Positions 6,245 to 13,491 of a stretch of 47,242 nucleotides of DNA are shown one piece after another. The position numbers and the translations under genes are program-made. The first letter of the stretch is position 1. The number at the start of each line of letters is the position of its first letter. Under the pieces are notes generated by a model. That model made no database searches. It was not told where the DNA came from and saw nothing but the letters and a program-made list of their open reading frames with translations. This stretch comes from a virus. The stretch lies in IMG/VR virus record IMGVR_UViG_3300026118_000363, positions 1 to 47,242 of that record; one strand, given 5' to 3'.

Positions 6245-8031
6245 CCTTCCGCCACCTCTTCTAGATCGAATCGAATCCCACGCTGCGCGGTCCGCTTCCG
6301 TGCGAGCGGCTGATAACTCAGATCCGTGCCCACCCAGCGCCGGCCCAGCCGTTCTGCTACCGCGCCCACAGTCCCTGAGCCGATAAATGGATCGAGCACC
6401 AACCCGCCCAACGGACAGCCCGCCAGGATGCAGGGTTCTACTAAGGCTTCCGGCATGGTGGCAAAGTGGGCCGTGCCTAGTGTGGTACACTTGCACGATG
6501 GAATGTCAGCAGTGCGCGGCACCGTTCGAGCCGAAACAGAATCGGCCAGATCGTCGGCCTCCGCGTTGCTGCTCGCGGCGTTGTGCCAATCGTCTTCGCT
6601 CCACAACCGTCGTGCTGACGTGTCGGCTGTGTCGGACGCGGTTTCATCGGAAGGCCTACATGGAGACGTGGTCTCAGCAGCGCGGGCCGTTCTGCGGCTT
6701 TGCGTGCTATGCACAGTGGCAGGCGGAACACTGCGCTGGGCCGAATAATCCGAACTACCAAGCAGCAGCGTGGATCGACCTGGCGTGTGACTGGTGTGCA
6801 GCGCCGATCCGTCGGCGGCGGTTAGACCATCGACGGAACTCTGTTCGGTATGCGTTCTGTAATCGCCAGTGCTTTCAAGACTTTGCCCGCGAACGCTTCC
6901 CACGCTGGGCGATGCACTACTCTTCGAAACGGTGGCGGCGTGCGCGGCTATTAGCCTTGCAACGCGACGGGCATCAATGTCGAGGCTGCGGAGCGCCGCA
7001 CGATCTAGTTGTGCATCACCGCCGGCCTTTTGCTGACTTCGACGGCCGGCCAGAGGCGCATGAACTAGACAATCTGGAGACGCTTTGTAGGGCTTGCCAT
7101 CTGGTCCGACATAGTCAGCTGGTTCAAACGTAGGTTGCCACCCGCTATAGGGCATCGTGGGCACGGTCCACACGCTGCGCTTGTTGCGAGTCGCCTTGAC
7201 GGTCACGCTCGCCGCATTTCCGTTGCCACTCGCCGCGACGTTCATACCTGTCGCTTGCCCGCGCGAGAGGCTCTTCTCTCCAAGCGTCACGACCTTACCT
7301 GCGTGCGTAGCCGTTTCGGCCACGACGTCAGCGTCGTAGTAGTACCGCTCGCATTTGCTCAGCAGGAACAGGTATTCATGCGCTTTCGTCGGGCGATCCG
7401 TCACGCTCTCCGGCATCGGGTTCGGCTTGTGCCAGATGATGTCGGAGCGGAGATACCAGCCGTCGGCTTGGAGCGCGAACGCCACGCGCCAAGGAATGCC
7501 CAGCAGGTTCTTTGGTGCCAAACCTTCTGGAACAGCTGCTCGCCTCTGCGACAGACACACGTTGTCTGCGTGTCCGCGCCTCGAGTTCAGGGTGCTACCA
7601 CTCCTGATACCAGCTTGCTCTGTGGCCGTCATCGGACCAGCCGCATACGAATCCCCGAGGTTCAGCCACACCGTGCCGTTGTCCTTCAGCACCCGCCGCA
7701 GTTCGCAGAACACCTGCACCAGACTGGCGACGTAGGCATCAGGCGTCGGCTCCAGCCCGATCTGAGCATCGACACGAACCGCGCCGCAAAGACCGCAGAC
7801 GTCACGCCACCCGACAGTATCGGTAGCGACTCGACTGGGCCTGTTCGCGTTAAATTCTGGATTCCCAAATACCTTATTAGCTCCTGGCTTTTTGTGATCA
7901 CACGCCGGATCACCGCCTTCCCATCGCGCCGTGCCGTAATCGCGAAGGCCAAAGTAAGGAGGACTGGTGACGATACAATCCACGCAGCCGTCGATCAGTG
8001 GAAGCGAACGAGCATCCCCACAGATCAGCAT
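6238..8031 (-). CDS. DNA methyltransferase (N4/N6 type) with large internal insert
   Basis: This is a SAM-dependent amino-methyltransferase that would methylate adenine N6 or cytosine N4. Motif IV TSPPYFGLRDYG is at residues 22-33, and motif I LDPFIGSGTVG comes late (about 555), which is the beta-class order. The target region (LLGIPWRVAFALQADGWYLRSDIIWHKPNPMPE) is typical of phage and restriction-modification methylases. Residues about 300-511 are a Ser/Thr/Ala/Asp-rich insert that separates VPTMPYSG from TAHFATMPEALVEPCILAGC, parts that are nearly adjacent in ordinary relatives. That insert lies exactly opposite a plus-strand HNH gene. The frame stays open throughout, so either an enlarged enzyme is made or the insert is removed. 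Confidence 0.85.
   Translation of the reverse strand: MLICGDARSLPLIDGCVDCIVTSPPYFGLRDYGTARWEGGDPACDHKKPGANKVFGNPEFNANRPSRVATDTVGWRDVCGLCGAVRVDAQIGLEPTPDAYVASLVQVFCELRRVLKDNGTVWLNLGDSYAAGPMTATEQAGIRSGSTLNSRRGHADNVCLSQRRAAVPEGLAPKNLLGIPWRVAFALQADGWYLRSDIIWHKPNPMPESVTDRPTKAHEYLFLLSKCERYYYDADVVAETATHAGKVVTLGEKSLSRGQATGMNVAASGNGNAASVTVKATRNKRSVWTVPTMPYSGWQPTFEPADYVGPDGKPYKASPDCLVHAPLAGRRSQQKAGGDAQLDRAALRSLDIDARRVARLIAAHAATVSKSSASPSVGSVRGQSLESTGDYRTHTEQSSVDGLTAADGSALHTSHTPGRSTLLLGSSDYSAQRSVPPATVHSTQSRRTARAAETTSPCRPSDETASDTADTSARRLWSEDDWHNAASSNAEADDLADSVSARTVPRTADIPSCKCTTLGTAHFATMPEALVEPCILAGCPLGGLVLDPFIGSGTVGAVAERLGRRWVGTDLSYQPLARKRTAQRGIRFDLEEVAEGC
6479..6491. promoter_or_regulatory. Palindrome at insert junction, possible -10 of HNH gene
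   Basis: The sequence AGTGT-GGT-ACACT is a perfect 5-bp inverted repeat. It falls at the point where normal methyltransferase sequence resumes, just before the plus-strand HNH start codon. The right part contains TACACT, a fair sigma70 -10 about 7 bases before the ATG, but no good -35 is visible. It could be a promoter, an operator or a mark of the insertion event. Confidence 0.3.
6498..7133 (+). CDS. HNH endonuclease nested antisense in methyltransferase gene
   Basis: The 211-aa product is on the plus strand, entirely inside the methyltransferase gene. It has several zinc-ribbon pairs (MECQQCAAPF, CCSRRC, LTCRLC, FCGFACYAQW, LACDWCAAPI, FCNRQC) with the NPNYQ motif common in homing-type HNH proteins. 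A C-terminal HNH domain follows: RDGHQCRGCGAPHDLVVHHRRP, then HELDNLETLCRACH. The start is the ATG at 6498; an earlier in-frame ATG adds sequence that is antisense to methyltransferase code. A TACACT box lies about 7 bases upstream of the ATG. It would cut DNA, perhaps at intact methyltransferase alleles, which would spread the insert. Its function is inferred from domains. Confidence 0.8.
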   Translation: MECQQCAAPFEPKQNRPDRRPPRCCSRRCANRLRSTTVVLTCRLCRTRFHRKAYMETWSQQRGPFCGFACYAQWQAEHCAGPNNPNYQAAAWIDLACDWCAAPIRRRRLDHRRNSVRYAFCNRQCFQDFARERFPRWAMHYSSKRWRRARLLALQRDGHQCRGCGAPHDLVVHHRRPFADFDGRPEAHELDNLETLCRACHLVRHSQLVQT

Positions 8032-8282
8032 CCGATCACCTTCAACGCTTCATCAATCGTGCGCACCACAGCGACATGCCCCTTCCAACGTCGGACGAAG
8101 TTTTCCTGTGTCGGCCGCAGTTTGCCCTTGGCTGTCTTGACCTCGATCAGGTAGGTCGCACCACGGAATCCGACCACTAAATCGACCGGCCCATCTGGTA
8201 CCACTGTGGCGCCGACGCGCTCGAGCGCATCCCTAATCTCGTCGTGGTTGTTGTCTTTCCGGTGGTAGGCATAGCGTGCCAT
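8025..8282 (-). CDS. PD-(D/E)XK / VRR-NUC-like nuclease
   Basis: The chosen start at 8282 forms an ATGA overlap with the gene above; a longer frame only adds antisense-like residues. The 85-aa product shows the nuclease core: a helix (DEIRDALERVGATV), PVDLVVGFRG with the first acidic residue, then YLIEVKTAKGKLRPTQ carrying the E-x-K pair. Phage proteins of this size act as VRR-NUC or Holliday-junction-type nucleases in recombination. It sits between two DNA methyltransferases, so a restriction-type role cannot be excluded. Confidence 0.7.
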   Translation of the reverse strand: MARYAYHRKDNNHDEIRDALERVGATVVPDGPVDLVVGFRGATYLIEVKTAKGKLRPTQENFVRRWKGHVAVVRTIDEALKVIGC

Positions 8283-8611
8283 CAGAACAGCCCGTCTTGC
8301 TGCGGCTGTTCCGGCCGGCACAGCACCCAGGTCAACACCGTCTTGCCCGTCACATCACAGCGCCGCTTCACGCCATGCCGGATCGATCCGATGTTCTCCA
8401 ACTCATGCAGCCGTGGCCGGACCGAGTTCGGGTCGAAGTACTGATTCGGATAGCGCTGGAACATGAAGTGCAGCAACTCTAGCGCTGTCGGCGCGAAGTG
8501 CTTCGCGGCAATGAAGTCGGCCAGTTCCTGCCGGATGAACATCTGCCGCTGGTTGATCGTCGGCTGGATGTCCTGCCTGTAGACGGCTGCGGCGGTCTCG
8601 GCTTGTCTCAT
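8282..8611 (-). CDS. Winged-helix protein
   Basis: This 109-aa protein ends in a winged-helix-like module: ALELLHFMFQRYP, DPNSVRPRLHELENIGSIRHG as the recognition helix, then VKRRCDVTGKTVLTWVL as the wing. That pattern is common in small phage DNA-binding proteins acting as regulators or replication helpers. It is coupled to its neighbours by 4-base overlaps on both sides (8282-8284 and 8608-8611). Confidence 0.6.
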   Translation of the reverse strand: MRQAETAAAVYRQDIQPTINQRQMFIRQELADFIAAKHFAPTALELLHFMFQRYPNQYFDPNSVRPRLHELENIGSIRHGVKRRCDVTGKTVLTWVLCRPEQPQQDGLF

Positions 8612-9243
8612 GCAAACTCCAGCGGTAGTGCGTCCTGTTGAAGACGCTGTGCCGCGATTTCGCAGTACTGCTCGCTGATGTCGATACCGATGGCGCGTCT
8701 ACCTAAACGCTTCGCTGCAACCAGCGTCGTGCCGGAACCCATAAACGGATCCAAGATCGCCTGCACCGCTGTCGGAGCCTGCATCAGCGCCCACCGGATC
8801 ACGCTCTCAGGCTTCTGCGTAGGATGCCATCGCTTGCCATCAGCATTGCGATCTTCGCGAATGAGCTTCGCCGGCTGGTCAAAATTCGTCCACGCTAATT
8901 CAAAATCAGCCATTGTGGGCATTTGGGATGACTTGACCCACGCCAACCAGCACCGCGACGGAGGCATCGGATAGTAGTTGCCGCCCCACACCACCGCATA
9001 CTGCGCGAACGACAACAACTCGATCAGGTCAGCATCAGGGACCCGAACATCCCACCGCATCGCATCGGCGTACATCGGATCACTAGCCCACGTTCCGCCC
9101 GCCCACCGTTCACCGTGGCCGTACGGTGGATCTGTCATTAAGAGATCAAACGTGGTCGTGCGCAGGCCGCGCCACTCGTCTACCACGTCTCGACAATCGC
9201 CGTGATAAATCGTCACGCCGCTCTGCTCGTAGTAGGGCTTCAC
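8608..9243 (-). CDS. DNA adenine/cytosine-N4 methyltransferase
   Basis: The start is the GTG at 9243, which overlaps the previous stop as GTGA. The paralogue at 45391-46074 begins in the same way (RPYYEHAGITIYHGD against KPYYEQSGVTIYHGD), confirming this start. The 211-aa enzyme has DPPYG (motif IV), the HPTQKP box before motif I, and LDPFMGSGTTLVAAKRLGRRAIGIDI (motif I and SAM site). This is the compact beta-class form of phage solitary methyltransferases, probably protecting phage DNA from restriction or tagging it. The longer open frame upstream is not used. Confidence 0.85.
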   Translation of the reverse strand: MKPYYEQSGVTIYHGDCRDVVDEWRGLRTTTFDLLMTDPPYGHGERWAGGTWASDPMYADAMRWDVRVPDADLIELLSFAQYAVVWGGNYYPMPPSRCWLAWVKSSQMPTMADFELAWTNFDQPAKLIREDRNADGKRWHPTQKPESVIRWALMQAPTAVQAILDPFMGSGTTLVAAKRLGRRAIGIDISEQYCEIAAQRLQQDALPLEFA

Positions 9244-9497
9244 AGTGCCTTCACTCCTACCGCTTCCGGCAACAACCGATACTCTTTCGGCTTGTAGTGC
9301 AACTTCGTGCGGCGGCAGAAGACGTACCGCTGCCGACCAATCACCTTCACGCAAAATTTGACCGTCTCGATATTCAGATTGAGAAAGTCGGCCAGCTCGA
9401 GCAAGGTCCACCACCGCTGCAGCAGCAAGGCTTGGATCGTCGCGATGTCTCCTGGCAAGCGGTTGTCCTCCCCTGTGCGGCGCTTTCGTTGATGCAT
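9240..9497 (-). CDS. Helix-turn-helix protein, first gene after leaderless promoter
   Basis: The 85-aa product is basic and contains WTLLELADFLNLNIETVKFCVKVIGRQ, a likely helix-turn-helix or winged-helix recognition segment. Its ATG at 9497 lies only about 6 bases after the -10 box of the shared-motif promoter, so the transcript should start at the ATG without a leader. It is the first gene of a unit continuing into the methyltransferase, the winged-helix protein, the nuclease and the second methyltransferase, and may regulate that unit. Confidence 0.6.
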   Translation of the reverse strand: MHQRKRRTGEDNRLPGDIATIQALLLQRWWTLLELADFLNLNIETVKFCVKVIGRQRYVFCRRTKLHYKPKEYRLLPEAVGVKAL

Positions 9498-9503
9498 ACC
9501 GGA

Positions 9504-9532
9504 AGATTAAACCCAAACGATTCGGATGTCAA
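9504..9532 (-). promoter_or_regulatory. Shared-motif sigma70 promoter B (leaderless)
   Basis: On the minus strand TTGACA (9527-9532) is followed after 17 bases by TAATCT (9504-9509), and the ATG of the next gene begins 6 bases later. The spacer end reads CGTTTGGGTTTAATC, nearly the same as at 14395-14424 and 43500-43528. Transcription would begin at the start codon. No Shine-Dalgarno sequence is present. Confidence 0.7.
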
Positions 9533-9534
9533 CT

Positions 9535-9897
9535 CTAGCGCCCGAATCTGGTAGGCTTCTTCACGCGCCCAGCCTGCGCGAAGTCCTCTGGTGGTGCCGG
9601 ACCTTTATCGCGGAACTTGTTGCCCAGTGGGCACCAGCAAGGCGTCCCGAAGGTGTGTCGCCCGTGCTCCCGTGCTCGACCACAGGTCGCATCACCCGAA
9701 CACTCAGCCATCACGAGTCCGACGTCGTCACAGTTGGCGCACAAAAACTTCCATTCGCGTTTGAATGGCCAGCGCTCCCTGATCACGGCTTCCATGCTGA
9801 CGGTGCATTCCGAAATAGACGCGCCATTCGCGCGCATCTGATGCCAAATCTTCACGGCTTCGACCGTAATCGATCCCAGTGTCTGCTCTGAACTCAT
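9535..9897 (-). CDS. Zinc-finger hypothetical protein
   Basis: The ATG at 9897 overlaps the stop of the DUF1376 gene as ATGA, so I prefer it to a start ten codons upstream. The 120-aa protein has a helical N-terminus and then Cys/His pairs: FLCANCDDVG, CSGDATCGRAREHGRH, PCWCPLG. This DnaJ-like spacing recurs in small phage proteins encoded next to replication genes. A DNA- or protein-binding helper is likely; the exact role is unknown. Confidence 0.6.
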   Translation of the reverse strand: MSSEQTLGSITVEAVKIWHQMRANGASISECTVSMEAVIRERWPFKREWKFLCANCDDVGLVMAECSGDATCGRAREHGRHTFGTPCWCPLGNKFRDKGPAPPEDFAQAGRVKKPTRFGR

Positions 9898-10703
9898 GAC
9901 GTCTTCGCCTTCTGCTCTGCTTCCCACGCACTCAGCCGGTCATCGGCCCAACTGGCTCGAGAAGCGAATACACCGAATCCTCTATCGCTGCGGGCGATCC
10001 ACTCGTCATCCGTCGTCAGGACGATAACTGCTAGCTTTTCCAACCGTTTATCGTCTTCCCATGTCCTGACGAGGCCCAGCGCTTTATCGAAGTCGATGTG
10101 CATCCGGTTGTGGTACCGCGCGCCCTTCCGATGCTCGTAAAATAGCTCTGCGTAACGGTTTAATAGATCTCCAGCCCTGTTCATCAATGCTTGGTCTTCT
10201 TGCTGAGATTCAAAACTCGTTGGCCGTGTATGTACAGATCTAGCAGATAGGAGATCGGAGACAGGAGATCGGAGACTTGATTTTGGTTGACCAGTTGGTT
10301 GCCCTTCTGGTTGAACCACGGTTGAACCGTGGTTGGACCGTGGTTGAACCATGGTTGGAGTCTGGTTCAGCCGAGCCTCAGCGCTGGCTCTACCGGCGTT
10401 GCTCTGCCGTTTGCGGTAAATGTCCTGCTTGGCGCGCTCGAGATCGAGCCGTCGATGCGTCAGGCGATCGCCTTGTTGCGTGAAGCACACACGCACCGCA
10501 GGCCAGATTTTGTTGAACTCCTTCGGAGTCGCCCCAACCATCCTGGCGAGTCGTGTGGCATCGTCAGGCAGCGAGCATTCCCGCCAGCAGATGCACAGCA
10601 GGGTGATGTATGCCCCACGCTCAGCCAAGGACATCCCAGCCACATTGCCGTCAGACAGGAAATCTTTAGGGTAGAACTGGAAGGCTGGCGCCGGCTCGCT
10701 CAT
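9894..10703 (-). CDS. DUF1376-family replication/initiator-like protein
   Basis: The first 95 residues match the DUF1376 pattern: FQFYPKDFLSDGNVAGMSLAERGAYITLLCICWRE, then LARMVGATPKEFNKIWPAV. This N-terminal module is found in phage replication initiators and in DNA-binding organisers used like lambda O. A low-complexity Gln/Pro/Thr linker (about 110-150) is encoded by an 11-bp tandem repeat array, and a helical C-terminal domain follows (about 165-269). It lies in the early operon below the recombinase. Together with the internal repeats this suggests it binds an origin inside its own gene, an inference from the lambda O/ori arrangement. Confidence 0.72.
   Translation of the reverse strand: MSEPAPAFQFYPKDFLSDGNVAGMSLAERGAYITLLCICWRECSLPDDATRLARMVGATPKEFNKIWPAVRVCFTQQGDRLTHRRLDLERAKQDIYRKRQSNAGRASAEARLNQTPTMVQPRSNHGSTVVQPEGQPTGQPKSSLRSPVSDLLSARSVHTRPTSFESQQEDQALMNRAGDLLNRYAELFYEHRKGARYHNRMHIDFDKALGLVRTWEDDKRLEKLAVIVLTTDDEWIARSDRGFGVFASRASWADDRLSAWEAEQKAKTS
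10249..10370. repeat. Iteron-like tandem repeats, candidate replication origin
   Basis: Two repeat sets lie inside the DUF1376 gene. At 10249-10276 a 14-bp unit (AGGAGATCGGAGAC) occurs twice in tandem. At 10285-10370 a unit of 11-12 bp (GGTTGAACCRY) occurs about seven times plus a partial copy; the central copies at 10309-10363 are exactly 11 bp, about one helical turn. Because 11 is not a multiple of 3 the reading frame rotates, so selection on protein alone does not explain the array. AT-richer sequence lies at 10130-10250. Confidence 0.55.
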
Positions 10704-10707
10704 GACG

Positions 10708-10845
10708 CTACAGGTTCCGTCCTGCCCGTCTCAAGTGGTCGCTGCGCCACTCATCCGTGACGCGATCAGGCTCGTTGGCCAGCTTCCGGCGCAGGACGCC
10801 GAAGGATAGCACCGCGAGCGCTAGGAGCGCTGCTAGGCCGGTCAC
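10708..10845 (-). CDS. Small single-span membrane protein (45 aa)
   Basis: The frame starts with GTG at 10845, overlapping the upstream stop as GTGA, and ends with TAG at 10708-10710, a few bases before the DUF1376 start. It encodes TGLAALLALAVLSFGVLRRK, one membrane span followed by a positive cytoplasmic tail (EPDRVTDEWRSDHLRR). It fills an otherwise empty 138-base gap. The function is unknown. Confidence 0.6.
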   Translation of the reverse strand: MTGLAALLALAVLSFGVLRRKLANEPDRVTDEWRSDHLRRAGRNL

Positions 10846-11036
10846 GCCTTGTCCCCGGCAACGTCTGCCTTCACCTTGGCCCTCCGCCTATTAAACGCTC
10901 GGTCTCCGGCCACCATAAAGGCCGTGGCCTTCTTTGATTTCTTGATGGCAAAGAGCACCTCAATCGCCGCCTGTCGAATCTCAATCTCACGCTGGAGGTT
11001 GATGACCGCTTCATCGATCTGGTTCCGTTTCGGCAC
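10842..11036 (-). CDS. Small basic helical protein
   Basis: This 64-aa protein starts MPKRNQIDEAVINLQREIEIRQ and has a basic C-terminal half (KKSKKA, RRRAKVKAD). It is predicted to be one long helix and may be a coiled-coil DNA-associated protein. It lies ten bases below the gene at 11047-11391 in the early operon. No family is recognised. Confidence 0.5.
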   Translation of the reverse strand: MPKRNQIDEAVINLQREIEIRQAAIEVLFAIKKSKKATAFMVAGDRAFNRRRAKVKADVAGDKA

Positions 11037-11046
11037 AGATTCGCTC

Positions 11047-11391
11047 CTATCGCTGATGTCCTGCCAGCCGCATCTCGTCTTCTTTGACCTTCAAGAAGTA
11101 CTTGAGCGACCGCGCCATCTCGACAACGAGTTCTTTAATGTTTCTGGCTTCCTGCTTCCGGCAATACTCAGGCGAGGTCTCCGCTACGATCTTCGCCCTG
11201 TTGGCCTTTGACTCCTTGTCGAGGCACTGCAGCAGATGCATGGCGTAGATCGCGTCTGCCTCGCGTATCTCATCGTTCACATTCCCGATGAGCGCCGTCA
11301 GCTTGGTCAGGAGTTCTGCGGCACGGTCAGGCTGCAGATCGGTATTCGCGATCTCCCGCTGATACGACCGGACCAACTCGCGAACCGTCAC
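11047..11391 (-). CDS. Hypothetical early protein
   Basis: I choose the GTG at 11391 because it forms a GTGA overlap with the zinc-ribbon gene; the longer frame adds only ten poorly supported residues. The 114-aa product is acidic to neutral and helical, with no signature motif. It lies two genes below the recombinase and may assist it, but there is no direct evidence of function. Confidence 0.5.
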   Translation of the reverse strand: MTVRELVRSYQREIANTDLQPDRAAELLTKLTALIGNVNDEIREADAIYAMHLLQCLDKESKANRAKIVAETSPEYCRKQEARNIKELVVEMARSLKYFLKVKEDEMRLAGHQR

Positions 11392-11579
11392 GCCTGCGCG
11401 TCCTGCTGGGCAGCTCGACAATATTCACAGAGAAACGACGTGTCCACCTGCCCGCCGTCAAGGTGATAGGTCAGGCATCGCACGACCGGCCAGCCGTCGT
11501 GATTCGGCTCTAGTTCGCCGTGACACTCGACTGGCGTCCCGCAGTGCTGGCATTTATGGGTGTGCGGCTTGTCCGTCAT
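11388..11579 (-). CDS. Zinc-ribbon protein
   Basis: The start at 11579 overlaps the recombinase stop as ATGA. The 63-aa protein has two metal pairs, KCQHCGTPVEC and FLCEYCRAA, forming a complete zinc ribbon. Small zinc ribbons of this kind are frequent in phage early operons, where some bind DNA or host enzymes. The role is unknown. Confidence 0.6.
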   Translation of the reverse strand: MTDKPHTHKCQHCGTPVECHGELEPNHDGWPVVRCLTYHLDGGQVDTSFLCEYCRAAQQDAQA

Positions 11580-12559
11580 CAGAATCCCTGCTTGTCGAGA
11601 TCGTCTGGGTTCCACTTCGTGGCGGCTATTGCCGCCTTCGACATCGTGCCGTCTTGACCGTCTAGCCGCTCGACGCGGTCAAGGTACGGCATCTTCTTCG
11701 CGTGGAGCTTCACCGCCACGCGGTCGTTGTACGCCACGCGCGCCTGATTCGCGATCTTCGCCAGCTTCGTCTTGTAGACCATGGCCCCACCCTGAGCATC
11801 CTTGCCCCACGTAATGTGGTGCCATTCGCCGTTGTCGCCGTCGATCTTGTAGTCATCGATCAACGCGAATCCTGTCGGCAGGACTTCACCGGTCTCTGTG
11901 TCCACCGTTTCGGCTTCTGGCGCCGGCTCTGGGATGTCCCGTTTCGCATCGGCCAGCACCTTCTGCCACGATTCGGTGCGGATGTCGCGCGCAGTGGTCA
12001 CGGTCGGAACAGCGTTGCGCGGCTCTGGCGCGTCGGCCTGATCCATTTCTTCCTTCGCATACAGCCCCGCCAGCTGTCGCGGAAAGCCCTTCCGAAGGGC
12101 AATCGCCTCGGCGCATTTCCCTAGCATCGTGTGTGGCATTTTGCGCCACATGAAGCCGACATCGCCGTCGCCAGGATAGTACTCAGCCCACCGCGCCGTG
12201 CCGCTATACGCGAACCGCTGGCCCTGTGTCAGGCGGTAAACCGTGACTGTCGCCGCATCCAACTGCAGCACGTCGCCGCTGGGCTTGACGCGGAACGTCG
12301 GATCATCACTGCCGGCCATCTCGCCGGTATCAGCCGCACGGATCCGCATGAAGTCGATGGACGTGATCGGCGCGTACTTGCCTTTGCGCTTGGTGAAATG
12401 GATCAACCGGTCCAGCGGATGCACGCCCTGCCTCGAGCAGTCGAACAGGAATAGCTTCAACTCGGCATCGGTTGCACCGACAGCGACGGTGTTCTTAATG
12501 AGCGTCAATTCGTCCGGCGTAACCGGTCTGGCTTCAGGCTGCACTAACGTGGTCGTCAT
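11579..12559 (-). CDS. bet: Bet/RecT-type single-strand annealing recombinase
   Basis: This protein should anneal complementary single strands in phage recombination. The region LIKNTVAVGATDAELKLFLFDCSRQGVHPLDRLIHFTKR, then YAPITSIDFMRIRAADTGEMAG and a later MLGKCAEAIALRKGFP, matches the lambda Bet branch of the RecT superfamily. The ATG at 12559 gives 326 aa, longer than lambda Bet (about 261); the extra C-terminal part (about 210-326) includes a DYKIDGDNGEWHHITWGKDAQGG segment of unknown role. No paired 5'-3' exonuclease was recognised beside it, though the VRR-NUC-like protein at 8025-8282 is in the same region. Confidence 0.85.
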   Translation of the reverse strand: MTTTLVQPEARPVTPDELTLIKNTVAVGATDAELKLFLFDCSRQGVHPLDRLIHFTKRKGKYAPITSIDFMRIRAADTGEMAGSDDPTFRVKPSGDVLQLDAATVTVYRLTQGQRFAYSGTARWAEYYPGDGDVGFMWRKMPHTMLGKCAEAIALRKGFPRQLAGLYAKEEMDQADAPEPRNAVPTVTTARDIRTESWQKVLADAKRDIPEPAPEAETVDTETGEVLPTGFALIDDYKIDGDNGEWHHITWGKDAQGGAMVYKTKLAKIANQARVAYNDRVAVKLHAKKMPYLDRVERLDGQDGTMSKAAIAATKWNPDDLDKQGF

Positions 12560-12765
12560 GGCTTGTCTTCTCTCACACGTTGCAGCGCTTTCGCTGCTCG
12601 TTCTAGTCGTTGGTCTCGCAACCGGCAGCACACGTCACAGAGCGGCCCAGTATCGTCTCGGTTGCGGTAGAACTCTGCCCGGCATTCAGGGCAGACGGCA
12701 TTCGGTCTGGTGTACGGCCCGTTGAGCCAGTCCGAATGATCCTGATCCGAATCCCAATGGCTCAC
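12556..12765 (-). CDS. Zinc-ribbon protein
   Basis: The GTG at 12765 overlaps the membrane-protein stop as GTGA, and the product ends in an overlap with the recombinase start. The 69-aa protein begins SHWDSDQDHSDWLNG and carries VCPECRAEFYRN plus PLCDVCCRLRDQR, a two-pair zinc ribbon. It probably acts with the neighbouring recombination genes; no family name is assigned. Confidence 0.55.
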   Translation of the reverse strand: MSHWDSDQDHSDWLNGPYTRPNAVCPECRAEFYRNRDDTGPLCDVCCRLRDQRLERAAKALQRVREDKP

Positions 12766-13085
12766 GGCCGTTGCCCCAACCGCGCCGCCGCTTCCAGCCG
12801 CTGCCGTTGGTCGTCCTGGCCCCGGCTCAACGCGGACCGCACGTCCTGCCGCAGTTCCTTCTGACGTTGAAATCTGAGCGCATCTTCGGTGATCTGCTGT
12901 TGCCGCCGGTACTGCCGCCGCCGCTCTAACCAATCCGTGCGCTGCGTGTCCACGGTGCGGTACAGGCCTATAATGGCATCAGCGATCAGTGTCACCACGA
13001 CCGTGAAGAACCCGATCGCGAGCACCAGCAGCATCACCGCCAGGATTCCCATCACCACCTGCTCAAAGAGCGACTCCGGCATCAT
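12762..13085 (-). CDS. Membrane protein with coiled-coil tail
   Basis: The 107-aa product has one long hydrophobic span or a tight hairpin (residues about 8-42, VVMGILAVMLLVLAIGFFTV and following) and then a strongly basic, Gln/Arg-rich helix (QRTDWLERRRQYRRQQQ and onward) in the cytoplasm. Its ATG overlaps the upstream stop as ATGA. Membrane-anchored proteins of this form in early operons can be exclusion or regulatory factors, but nothing here decides the function. Confidence 0.55.
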   Translation of the reverse strand: MMPESLFEQVVMGILAVMLLVLAIGFFTVVVTLIADAIIGLYRTVDTQRTDWLERRRQYRRQQQITEDALRFQRQKELRQDVRSALSRGQDDQRQRLEAAARLGQRP

Positions 13086-13297
13086 GCCTGCCTTCCTTCA
13101 GCGCCAGCGACTGCCGCGTCGGCAGTACGGATCACCGCGATGCGCTCGTACGACTGGTACGTATCAGAATCAGAGACGCAATCTGGTGCGTTGCGGAACT
13201 CCTGCAACATCGCCTTTAACGCCGACAAAAGATCGTCTCTCTGCTGGAACAATTTAGCTACGGCTATCAACGGATCATCTACACAGAATTTAGACAT
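13082..13297 (-). CDS. Small hypothetical early protein
   Basis: I prefer the ATG at 13297 (MSKFCVDDPLIAVAKLFQQRDD) to an in-frame GTG seven codons upstream. The 71-aa product is helical and ends GAEGRQA. It overlaps the end of the gene above by 8 bases. No motif is recognised. Confidence 0.5.
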   Translation of the reverse strand: MSKFCVDDPLIAVAKLFQQRDDLLSALKAMLQEFRNAPDCVSDSDTYQSYERIAVIRTADAAVAGAEGRQA

Positions 13298-13490
13298 GGC
13301 GATTCCAGTCCGCTTCACCCTGATCCACCACCTCGGCCAAGCGTCTATCGACGAGACTGATCAACATCCGGCGATGATGTTCGGACTTCTCGAAGTGCGT
13401 GATCTCAAACCCGCTGGCGTAGTAACGAAGGCGGATCCAATAAAACTTTGGCGCCGGATGGCGTGGGACGGTGTCGAGCGTCGTGGTCAT
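13290..13490 (-). CDS. Small hypothetical early protein
   Basis: The 66-aa protein starts MTTTLDTVPRHPAPKFYWIR and has a mixed alpha/beta core (YYASGFEITHFEKSEHHRR). Its ATG is two bases after the stop of the short membrane-protein gene 13492-13605 (TGAGATG). The function is unknown. Confidence 0.5.
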   Translation of the reverse strand: MTTTLDTVPRHPAPKFYWIRLRYYASGFEITHFEKSEHHRRMLISLVDRRLAEVVDQGEADWNRHV

Positions 13491-13491
13491 C

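Noticed and set aside
7135-8154. 339-codon plus-strand frame opposite the methyltransferase
   Set aside because: No recognisable domain; the minus strand has clear methyltransferase motifs and the plus frame is Arg/His/Pro-rich shadow sequence.
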